Positions 24,017 to 30,135 of a DNA stretch of 30,135 nt are shown here, in pieces (within the stretch, counting starts at the first letter, position 1; every line of letters begins with the position of its first letter). The notes beneath the pieces were generated by a model. That model was not told where the DNA came from. It saw nothing but the letters and a program-made list of their open reading frames with translations, and made no database searches. The position numbers and the translations under genes were made by a program. Source of the stretch: Autumnicola edwardsiae (GTDB lineage Bacteria > Bacteroidota > Bacteroidia > Flavobacteriales > Flavobacteriaceae); NCBI RefSeq assembly GCF_031846505.1, contig NZ_JAVRHP010000039.1:1-30135 (forward strand), in the 5' to 3' direction.

Positions 24017-24256
24017 TTATTTCTTCATGAATCCTTTTTCTCTTGCCTCTTTTATTACAGCAGAGATGCCTTTTTTATTGATATTTTTAAGCGCAGATGT
24101 TGAAACTTTTAAAGTAACCCATCTATCCTCTTCAGGAATAAAAAAACGTTTTTTAACCAAATTGGCATTAAATTTACGCTTGGTCTTATTCATTGCATGA
24201 GAAACATTGTTCCCGACCATCGCCTTTTTACCTGTAAGTTCACAAACTCTTGACAT
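24017..24256 (-). CDS. rpmB: 50S ribosomal protein L28
   Basis: 79-residue large-subunit protein. MSRVCELTGKKAMVGNNVSH is the standard L28 N-terminus, followed by KRKFNANLVKKRF and a basic C-terminus. Only Cys5 is present, so the zinc-ribbon version is absent. It is first in the rpmB-rpmG-DUF4295 operon. A TTAATTTG box, one base from TAnnTTTG, lies upstream in the 148-bp gap to cinA and is the likely promoter. Confidence 0.97.
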   Translation of the reverse strand: MSRVCELTGKKAMVGNNVSHAMNKTKRKFNANLVKKRFFIPEEDRWVTLKVSTSALKNINKKGISAVIKEAREKGFMKK

Positions 24257-24349
24257 TGCTCTATTCTTTAAACTCGTTATTTCAAAACAGGCTGCAAATT
24301 AACGATTTTTTTATATAACAGGCAACCTAAAATTAAAAATTATTTACAA

Positions 24350-24372
24350 GAAAAACATCAGGACATTTCCTG
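24350..24372 (-). terminator. Probable terminator of the cinA operon
   Basis: On the minus strand CAGGA, loop AATG, TCCTG (24372-24359) is followed by ATGTTTTTC. The 5-bp stem with tetraloop and T-run lies 33 bp after the cinA stop, ahead of the rpmB promoter region. Confidence 0.5.
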
Positions 24373-24404
24373 TATAAAAGGTCGCTTTTTCTCTAATTTC
24401 CTGC

Positions 24405-25655
24405 TTACAGCTTCGTTAATTCCCTCAAAATTAATTCAAAAGCTTTATTTACAGTCTTCTTTACCACCTGCTCCCTGCTGTTCCCAAAAACAAATTTCTT
24501 AGAATAGACGCCGTTTGGTGTTGCCAGAGCTATAAAAACGGTACCCACATCTGCATCACTTTCACCTTTAGTGGGACCAGCATTTCCTGTTGTACCTATT
24601 GCATAATGAGATTTGAACATTTCTTTGGCGTTTGTTGCCATTTTCTCTGCCACTTCAGCACTTACCACGCTGTACTTTTCTATAAGTTCCGCCGGGATAT
24701 TCAGGATTTCTTTTTTCGCCTGGGTAGCATAAGAAACAAGACTACCTTTAAAGCAGGAAGAAGCCCCGGGATTAAGAGTGAATTGTGCTGCCAGTTCCCC
24801 GCCGGTACAACTCTCTGCAGCAGAAAGAAACTGATTTCTGGAAGAAAGTAATTTGCTTATGGTTTCTTCAATATTATCATCTTCGGAAACAGAATCGGCT
24901 ATAATATCATCTATTAAAGGATGTAGTTTCTCAAATTCTTTTTCGATAGAAAGCTTTAATTCTTCTTCATTTTCTCCCTTTCCCGAAAGTCGTAACCTTA
25001 CATTTCCAAGATCTGGCAGGTAAGCAAGTTTTAGGCCTTTGGGAAGATTATTCTCCCATTCTTCAATGCGCTCTGCAATGGCACTTTCTCCCAGGCCATA
25101 GGTCCTTATAGTTTTGTGGTAAATAAATGGCCTGTGAAATTCCTTTTTTAAACGAGGCACAATCTCCCGTTCCATTAGCGTTTTCATTTCGAAAGGAACT
25201 CCGGGAATTGCAATAAAAACTGTTTTATCTTTCTTTAGCCACAAACCCGGTGCGGTACCGAATTTATTGTGTAAAACGACAGCTTTTGAAGGAACCATAG
25301 CCTGCTCCCTGTTTAAATCTGAAACCTGGGCGTTTTCAATTTTCTCGAAGATCTTTTCTACATTTTTAAGGACATCTTCGTTAAGCTCCAGGACATCATC
25401 AAAATATTCACAAAGACAATACTTAGTCAGGTCATCTTTTGTAGGTCCCAGGCCTCCGGTGATAATCACCACATTTGCCCTACCGGCACAGTCCCTTAAA
25501 GTTTGAAGGATATGCTCCTTCTCATCTTGTATAGAAATAATTTGATGGACAACAATGCCTACCTTATTTAGTTCCTGCGCGATATGCGCAGAATTGGTAT
25601 CCACAATCTGTCCTATAAGGATCTCGTCACCAATCGTTACTATTTCAGCCGTCAT
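24405..25655 (-). CDS. cinA: CinA: MoCF-like domain plus nicotinamide-nucleotide amidase
   Basis: A full-length (416 aa) two-domain CinA. The N-terminal molybdopterin-binding-like domain has GDEILIGQ (9-16) and TGGLGPTKDD (66-75). The C-terminal PncC/YgaD-type deamidase has AAESCTGGELA (279-289) and GTTGNAGP (354-361). The family recycles NMN by deamidation to nicotinate mononucleotide, and the N-terminal domain acts on ADP-ribose-type substrates in studied homologs. The start codon overlaps the stop of the HPt gene by one base (TGATG), indicating translational coupling. Confidence 0.95.
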   Translation of the reverse strand: MTAEIVTIGDEILIGQIVDTNSAHIAQELNKVGIVVHQIISIQDEKEHILQTLRDCAGRANVVIITGGLGPTKDDLTKYCLCEYFDDVLELNEDVLKNVEKIFEKIENAQVSDLNREQAMVPSKAVVLHNKFGTAPGLWLKKDKTVFIAIPGVPFEMKTLMEREIVPRLKKEFHRPFIYHKTIRTYGLGESAIAERIEEWENNLPKGLKLAYLPDLGNVRLRLSGKGENEEELKLSIEKEFEKLHPLIDDIIADSVSEDDNIEETISKLLSSRNQFLSAAESCTGGELAAQFTLNPGASSCFKGSLVSYATQAKKEILNIPAELIEKYSVVSAEVAEKMATNAKEMFKSHYAIGTTGNAGPTKGESDADVGTVFIALATPNGVYSKKFVFGNSREQVVKKTVNKAFELILRELTKL

Positions 25656-25993
25656 CAGAGATCAAAATCACGTTTTAAGGCGCTGCCCGCCACATTCACT
25701 TTCTTTGAAATAATTGCTGCAGCTTCAGGTACTTCATCTTTCATTTTACCTTCCTTGGACCAAGCTTCTATAATACGTATCTGGCTCATTAAGTTAAGGC
25801 CAAAGAGCTGAAGGTTTGGCTTCATTTTGTGCGCAAACTGGTATGCAAGGCCTGCATTGTCATTTTCTATTGCCTCGTTCATTGCTTCTACGTCTGGAGG
25901 GATTTCTGCCAGAAACGTTTGTACCACGACTTTCATAAAATCTTCATCGCCGCCGGCCATTTCTTTAACTTCATCTAGGTTATAACTGCTCAT
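25655..25993 (-). CDS. Stand-alone HPt (histidine phosphotransfer) protein
   Basis: A 112-residue HPt-domain protein. The phosphorylatable His55 lies in FAHKMKPNLQLFGL, matching the HPt consensus AHxLKxxxxxxG in a four-helix bundle. FMKVVVQTFLAEIPPDVEAM forms the preceding helix, as usual. HPt proteins relay phosphoryl groups between hybrid histidine kinases and response regulators; no such partner is nearby. The start is ATG at 25993, four bases after the stop of the FAH-family gene. The frame is open further upstream to 26029, but that would overlap the FAH gene. The stop overlaps the cinA start, so FAH-HPt-cinA behaves as one operon. Confidence 0.88.
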   Translation of the reverse strand: MSSYNLDEVKEMAGGDEDFMKVVVQTFLAEIPPDVEAMNEAIENDNAGLAYQFAHKMKPNLQLFGLNLMSQIRIIEAWSKEGKMKDEVPEAAAIISKKVNVAGSALKRDFDL

Positions 25994-25997
25994 TAGG

Positions 25998-26612
25998 CTA
26001 TTTGATTTGGATCGAAAAAATTTGCTCATCTTCGATAAACCCCTTTAGTTTATCATTTGTCTCCACTTTACCTACGCCTGCCGGGGTACCTGTAAAAATA
26101 ACATCCCCAATCTTGAGCGTAAAAAAAGTAGAAATATAGGCAATCAACTCATCTATTTTCCATAACATAAGCGAAGTATTGCCTTTTTGAACGGTTTCTT
26201 TGTTCTTTAAAAGACTAAAGTTAATATTATTTATATTTTTTATCTCATTTTTAGGCAACCATTTTTCCCCTATTACAGCCGCTCCATCAAAGGCTTTTGC
26301 CTTTTCCCAGGGCAAGCCTTTGTCTTTTAATTTTTGCTGAAGGTCCCGTGCGGTAAAATCTATCCCCAGACCAATTTCATCATAATATTTATGAGCAAAC
26401 TTCTCCCGGATGTGTTTTCCTACTTTTTTGATTTTCACAAGCACCTCAACCTCATAATGAACATCATTAGAGAAGTCGGGAATAAAAAAAGGCTGTTTCT
26501 TTAGTAATATGGCAGTATCTGGCTTCTGAAAAATTACCGGATCTTCCGGTTTTTCATTCTTCAATTCCGAAATGTGATCTGTATAATTTCTTCCAATACA
26601 AATGATCTTCAT
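25998..26612 (-). CDS. Fumarylacetoacetate hydrolase family protein
   Basis: A compact 204-residue FAH-fold enzyme. The N-terminus MKIICIGRNYTDHISEL carries the GRNY motif, and the divalent-metal site is Glu54, Glu56 (HYEVEVLVKI) and Asp85 (GLGIDFTARD). GDVIFTGTPAGVG near the C-terminus is the family hallmark. Members hydrolyse or decarboxylate small diketo and oxo acids (acylpyruvase, oxaloacetate decarboxylase activities). The short single-domain form suggests an acylpyruvase/oxaloacetate-type activity rather than tyrosine degradation. The stop lies four bases before the HPt ATG. Confidence 0.92.
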   Translation of the reverse strand: MKIICIGRNYTDHISELKNEKPEDPVIFQKPDTAILLKKQPFFIPDFSNDVHYEVEVLVKIKKVGKHIREKFAHKYYDEIGLGIDFTARDLQQKLKDKGLPWEKAKAFDGAAVIGEKWLPKNEIKNINNINFSLLKNKETVQKGNTSLMLWKIDELIAYISTFFTLKIGDVIFTGTPAGVGKVETNDKLKGFIEDEQIFSIQIK

Positions 26613-26752
26613 ATCTAAAAACAGTTATTTTTAATTAAACGCTCTTGAATTAGACAGCTTTCTGCCTCCTGCATAGAAATCATGAAAAATTAGAGTATAA
26701 TCAGTAGTTATTTTGATTCGTTCAGTTAAAGATGGTTCAGAAGATTGAATAA

Positions 26753-27529
26753 TTAAGAAAGTTTATTATTTAGCCTTCTTAATTTTATCGCGGTAAGAAC
26801 TTTTTTAGTGTACAGTGGGAAATCGGCATTCTGGATCCATCCAAAATAGCCGGGCTCTTCTTCCAGCACTTTTTCTACGCCCTTTCCTTTGTACTTTCCA
26901 AAAGCAAATATTTCCTGACCTTTTTTATCGTAAGTTATAAAACCGGCAAAATCAGCAAAACGTCTTCTTGCGCTAAATCCAGCCAGCCATTTAATGTCGT
27001 TGGTAAGATCATCATATTTATCCAACTGGGATTTTAATACCTCGTAAGTTGCATTGGTATCTGCCTGGGCAGTGTGGGCATTTTCCAGGTTTTTCCCGCA
27101 GTAGAACTGGTAAGCTGCAGAAAGGGTACGCTGTTCCTTCTTATGAAAAATTGTTTGTACATCTACTGCCAGCATATTTTTCATTTCAAAATCCACGCCT
27201 GCGCGAAGTAATTCTTCAGCTAAAAGCGGAATATCAAATCTGTTTGAATTATATCCACCCAGATCGCAACCTTTGATCATATCGTAAACCTGGTTCGCCA
27301 ATTCCTTAAATGTAGGTTCATTTGCCACTTTTTCATTAGAGATACCATGAATGGCGATCACCTCCTCAGGGATTTCCCTTTCCGGATTCACCAGCCAGGT
27401 TCTACTTTCTTTATTTCCGTTAGGAAATATTTTCAGAACAGCAATTTCTACAATCCTGTCCTTCACCAGGTTCGTTCCTGTTGCTTCAAGATCGAAAAAA
27501 CAGATGGGCTTGGTTAGATTTAATTCCAT
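26753..27529 (-). CDS. DEDDh 3'-5' exonuclease with ExoX-like C-terminal domain
   Basis: A 258-residue DnaQ-fold exonuclease. Catalytic residues are visible: Asp13 and Glu15 (FFDLEATGTN), Asp99 (NRFDIPLL), His152 (AHTAQADT) and Asp157. After about residue 175, a distinct segment contains IFAFGKYKGKGVEKVLEEEP and YFGWIQNADFPLYTK, which resembles the small C-terminal domain of ExoX-type proteins. The combination suggests a DNA-repair or single-strand-trimming nuclease rather than the polymerase III epsilon subunit. A TATCTTTG promoter box lies immediately upstream. Confidence 0.9.
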   Translation of the reverse strand: MELNLTKPICFFDLEATGTNLVKDRIVEIAVLKIFPNGNKESRTWLVNPEREIPEEVIAIHGISNEKVANEPTFKELANQVYDMIKGCDLGGYNSNRFDIPLLAEELLRAGVDFEMKNMLAVDVQTIFHKKEQRTLSAAYQFYCGKNLENAHTAQADTNATYEVLKSQLDKYDDLTNDIKWLAGFSARRRFADFAGFITYDKKGQEIFAFGKYKGKGVEKVLEEEPGYFGWIQNADFPLYTKKVLTAIKLRRLNNKLS

Positions 27530-27545
27530 GAAAAACTATTTTTTT

Positions 27546-27553
27546 CAAAGATA
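27546..27553 (-). promoter_or_regulatory. -7 promoter box of the exonuclease gene
   Basis: Read on the minus strand, TATCTTTG exactly matches TAnnTTTG and ends 16 nt before the ATG at 27529, implying a very short leader. Confidence 0.5.
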
Positions 27554-27694
27554 CTATAAATTGATTGTCTGACGGATTTATTGAAAACCCAATTCAATCA
27601 AGTACATGATCTAAAAAATTAGCCATGAGAGCTTCACGACTATTTCCTGTTCTTATAGTTTTAAAATTTGGGGAAATGTTTTCCTAGAAAAAAC

Positions 27695-27730
27695 AAAGCC
27701 ACGAAATTTCATACAGAATTTCGTGGCTTT
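27695..27730. terminator. Terminator of the E2 gene
   Basis: AAAGCCACGAAATT (27695-27708) and AATTTCGTGGCTTT (27717-27730) form a perfect 14-bp stem with an 8-nt loop. It lies 21 bp after the E2 stop codon and insulates the exonuclease promoter. Confidence 0.9.
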
Positions 27731-27751
27731 ACAATTAAGAATATATAAGTT

Positions 27752-29089
27752 TTAAATTTCCCTGTCCTTATCAAAATCTTCGAGGTACTGCGCAACACGC
27801 TGTACAAATTGCCCACCCAAAGCACCGTTCACAACACGGTGGTCATAGCTATGAGATAAGAACATTTTGTGGCGAATCCCAATAAAATCCCCATCTGGTG
27901 TTTCTATAACAGCAGGAACTTTCCTGATAGCCCCCAAAGCAAGGATTCCAACCTGCGGCTGATTAATAATTGGTGTTCCCATAATACTGCCGAAAGTACC
28001 TACATTGGTAACAGTATACGTTCCGCCCTGAATTTCATCTGGTTTCAATTTGTTCACTTTTGCCCGGGTGGCCAGATCATTAACTGCTTTTGCCATCCCA
28101 ACCAGGTTCAATCTGTCTGCATTTTTAATCACCGGAACAATAAGATTACCATCGGGAAGTGCAGCGGCCATCCCGAGGTTAATATTTTTCTTTTTGATCA
28201 CCTTATCTCCATCTAGAGAGATATTGATCATTGGGAAATCACGAATTGCTTTTGCGACAGCCTCCATAAAGATTGGAGTAAAAGTGAGCTTTTCCCCTTC
28301 TCTTTTCAAAAAGTCCGCTTTCTTTTTATTCCTCCAGTTCCAGATGTTGGTAACGTCAACTTCAATAAAAGACTGCACATGAGCCGACTTTTGTACGCTT
28401 TCTACCATGTGATGGGCAATCATTTTCCCCATACGGCTCATTTCTATAATCTCTTCTTCGCCAGACCTTACTGCCGATTCCTGTCCTGCCACTGCAGACT
28501 CCAACCCGGAAGTTTCAATTTTTTGGTCTTTTGCTACCGGTTTCTTTGGTGCCGGTTTGTTTGAACGACTTTCCAGGTAATTAAGAATATCATTCTTGGT
28601 TACCCTTTCATCCTTTCCGGTGCCTTCTATCTGTTCAAGCTCCTCTAAGCTAATCCCTTCTTCCTTTGCGATATTTCTAACCAGCGGAGAGTAAAAACGT
28701 GAAGAATCTGAGAAATTATCTCCAGAAGTTACTGCCTTTGCTTTATCTACACTGGTTTCAACTTCATTTATAAGGGCTTCTTCATCCTCAGTATGCTCCT
28801 CTTCATCATCTCTATCATTAAACAAATCTTCATCATCATCTATTTCACCTTCAGTTTCTATTATGGCAATTGTCTGGCCAACCTGCACCACATCATCAAC
28901 TTCAAACAACTTTTCTACCAGCTTTCCTTCCACTTCACTGGGGATCTCGCTATCTACCTTGTCGGTCGCAATTTCGATTACCGGTTCATCTGCTTCAATC
29001 GTCTCACCAACTTCTTTTAACCAGCCAGTGATCGTTGCTTCCGCAACGCTTTCGCCCATTTGAGGTAATTTAAGTTCGAATTTTGCCAT
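27752..29089 (-). CDS. 2-oxo acid dehydrogenase dihydrolipoyl acyltransferase (E2)
   Basis: A 445-residue E2 with one lipoyl domain (about 1-80, lipoyl Lys44 in ATDKVDSEIPSE), an acidic linker (82-110), a peripheral-subunit-binding domain (about 132-170) and the acyltransferase core (about 214-445). The general base is His417 in SHSYDHRVVNG. In that motif the usual HxxxDG aspartate is Asn421. The single lipoyl domain favours a branched-chain or 2-oxoglutarate/mixed type over E. coli-like PDH E2. No E1 or E3 genes adjoin, so the complex is assembled from separate loci. An inverted repeat lies upstream. Confidence 0.93.
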   Translation of the reverse strand: MAKFELKLPQMGESVAEATITGWLKEVGETIEADEPVIEIATDKVDSEIPSEVEGKLVEKLFEVDDVVQVGQTIAIIETEGEIDDDEDLFNDRDDEEEHTEDEEALINEVETSVDKAKAVTSGDNFSDSSRFYSPLVRNIAKEEGISLEELEQIEGTGKDERVTKNDILNYLESRSNKPAPKKPVAKDQKIETSGLESAVAGQESAVRSGEEEIIEMSRMGKMIAHHMVESVQKSAHVQSFIEVDVTNIWNWRNKKKADFLKREGEKLTFTPIFMEAVAKAIRDFPMINISLDGDKVIKKKNINLGMAAALPDGNLIVPVIKNADRLNLVGMAKAVNDLATRAKVNKLKPDEIQGGTYTVTNVGTFGSIMGTPIINQPQVGILALGAIRKVPAVIETPDGDFIGIRHKMFLSHSYDHRVVNGALGGQFVQRVAQYLEDFDKDREI

Positions 29090-29117
29090 ATTTCTATCTA
29101 AAAGATCTTTTTTTGTG

Positions 29118-29131
29118 TTTCGTTTACGAAA
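29118..29131. promoter_or_regulatory. Inverted repeat upstream of the E2 gene
   Basis: TTTCGT and ACGAAA separated by TT lie 29-42 bp upstream of the E2 ATG, overlapping a minus-strand TAATTTCG that is close to the -7 consensus. The position suits an operator, but no regulator is identified. Confidence 0.3.
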
Positions 29132-29313
29132 TTAATCAATTTTAAGGTCTTCAAGTATTAAAAAATCAATAAAATTGAAATGTACTGAAATTCTTCTTAC
29201 AATAACGATTTAAATTCTTTACCGTAAAATTACAACTTCGGGGGCTGAATGTAAAATGTACAGCAGGTTTTCCCAAGAGAGCTGGCAAACGTGAAATATC
29301 TTTTCAGAAAACC

Positions 29314-29931
29314 CTAACCTTTCATGGAACTTTCAAAAGGAACCCTGTTTGTGATGCTTCTACCCAATGTTACCTCATCTGCATATTCCAGTTCATCACC
29401 CACTGAAATTCCGCGTGCGATCGTCGAAGTTTTTACAGGTGTTTCCTCAAGCTGCCTGAAAATGTAAAAATTGGTAGTATCGCCTTCCAGTGTGCTGCTA
29501 AGAGCAAAAATAATCTCCTCAACCTTTCCCGCTTTTACTTTTTCAATTAATGGTTTAATGGTGAGCTGTGAAGGACCAATCCCGTCCATCGGACTAATTT
29601 TTCCACCCAAAACATGGTAGAGACCACGGTATTGAGCGGTATTCTCAATGGCCATTACATCCCGGATATCTTCCACCACACAAACTATTTCGCTAATCCT
29701 ATTGGGATTTGCACAAATATCACAAAGCTCTGTGTCACTAATATTGAAACAATTTTTGCAAAGTTTAATTTCAGACCGCAATTTTTGTAAAGCCGCGGCC
29801 AGCTGCTCGGTTTGCGATTCCGGTTGCTTTAAAAGATGCAGCACCAAACGTAAGGCAGTCCGTTTTCCAATGCCCGGCAGCTGTGACATTTCGTCTACAG
29901 CCTGCTCCAGTAATTTTGAAGAAAAGTCCAT
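29314..29931 (-). CDS. recR: Recombination mediator RecR
   Basis: RecR of 205 residues, the usual size; it works with RecO (and RecF) to load RecA at single-strand gaps. Domains in order: helix-hairpin-helix LPGIGKRTALRL (18-29), four-Cys zinc finger (Cys58, Cys61, Cys70, Cys73), Toprim domain with VVEDIRD (85-91) and the YHVLGG segment (105-110), and a C-terminal Walker-B-like part. The start is ATG at 29931. It is separated from the E2 gene by 224 bp in which I see no gene. Confidence 0.96.
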   Translation of the reverse strand: MDFSSKLLEQAVDEMSQLPGIGKRTALRLVLHLLKQPESQTEQLAAALQKLRSEIKLCKNCFNISDTELCDICANPNRISEIVCVVEDIRDVMAIENTAQYRGLYHVLGGKISPMDGIGPSQLTIKPLIEKVKAGKVEEIIFALSSTLEGDTTNFYIFRQLEETPVKTSTIARGISVGDELEYADEVTLGRSITNRVPFESSMKG

Positions 29932-30059
29932 ACCGCGAATTTAATTAATTTTCATCGATTTTTTTAACCCTTACAAGTAGAGTTAAAAACATCTCACCCC
30001 TTCGATCCTCCAGTTTTTTCTCCCGCGGATCATGCAGAACACCGCAGATAAATTTCGCT

Positions 30060-30135
30060 CTCTAATCTAATCTAATTTTTCCACTTTTAACTTTTCCCCC
30101 TTTAACTCCTTTACTCCTAATTCTTCCCTTGTTTC
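30060..30135. other. Polypyrimidine/polypurine tract at the right edge
   Basis: The plus strand is strongly pyrimidine-rich, with (TAATC)-type short repeats at about 30063-30074 and CCCCC runs. On the minus strand two frames are open from the edge to TAG codons, one ending at 30067, with Lys/Glu-rich translation. It may be the tail of an upstream gene cut by the window or a purine-rich intergenic tract; I cannot decide. Confidence 0.3.

Noticed and set aside
26615..26674. 19-residue ORF ending two bases before the FAH-family start
   Set aside because: The spacing is suggestive of a leader peptide, but the ORF is very short, lacks runs of a regulatory amino acid, and such ORFs are frequent by chance.

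Overview
The window looks like chromosomal DNA of a marine-type Flavobacteriaceae (Bacteroidota), broadly Gramella/Salegentibacter-like. The evidence is the block rpmB-rpmG-DUF4295-ftsY followed by rimO (a typical flavobacterial order), a bacillithiol gene (bshC), -7 promoter boxes of the Bacteroidota form TAnnTTTG, weak Shine-Dalgarno sequences, long Sec-exported peptidases and a generally AT-rich base composition. The genus is inference from gene content; no rRNA or tRNA is present to confirm it. No phage, IS element, CRISPR array or rRNA/tRNA gene was found, and no gene-free stretch exceeds about 270 bp.

Layout. (1) 1-2060: a 52-residue membrane protein, a strong terminator, and a very AT-rich, membrane-anchored MutS-family ATPase. 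(2) 2116-6874, minus strand: bshC, a TrkH/KtrB-type potassium channel subunit and a GC-richer PLP-dependent group II decarboxylase. (3) 7063-13451, plus strand: an exported M14 metallocarboxypeptidase, a CaCA-family Ca2+/Na+ antiporter and an exported two-domain M16 peptidase. (4) 13722-17637, plus: a VTT/TMEM64 membrane protein, a DUF2459/TIGR02117 protein, an erythromycin-esterase-like hydrolase and an archaeal-type class I fructose-bisphosphate aldolase. (5) 17638-18937: three copies of an approximately 80-bp double-hairpin repeat beside two tandem paralogous small membrane proteins. (6) 18996-24256, minus: rimO, a small membrane protein coupled to a lipoprotein amidase, ftsY, and the DUF4295-rpmG-rpmB ribosomal unit. 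(7) 24405-27529, minus: cinA, an orphan HPt phosphotransfer protein, a fumarylacetoacetate-hydrolase-family enzyme and a DEDDh exonuclease. (8) 27752-29931, minus: a 2-oxo acid dehydrogenase E2 and recR.

Most genes are housekeeping (translation, SRP targeting, repair, central metabolism, redox buffering). Coupled groups are Hpt-cinA (1-nt overlap, with the FAH gene 4 nt upstream) and amidase-small membrane protein (TAATG overlap). The E2 stands without E1/E3 partners, TrkH without an adjacent TrkA, and BshC without BshA/BshB.

The least explained material is intergenic. One family is the double-hairpin repeat at 17675-18438. The other is a second, apparently unreported family of about 21-bp imperfect palindromes, with four good copies and one weak copy at 254, 2032, 5219, 13559 and 22527, all in gaps between genes. 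No complete novel defence or biosynthetic system is evident; the repeat families, the duplicated membrane-protein pair and the membrane-bound MutS are the best leads.
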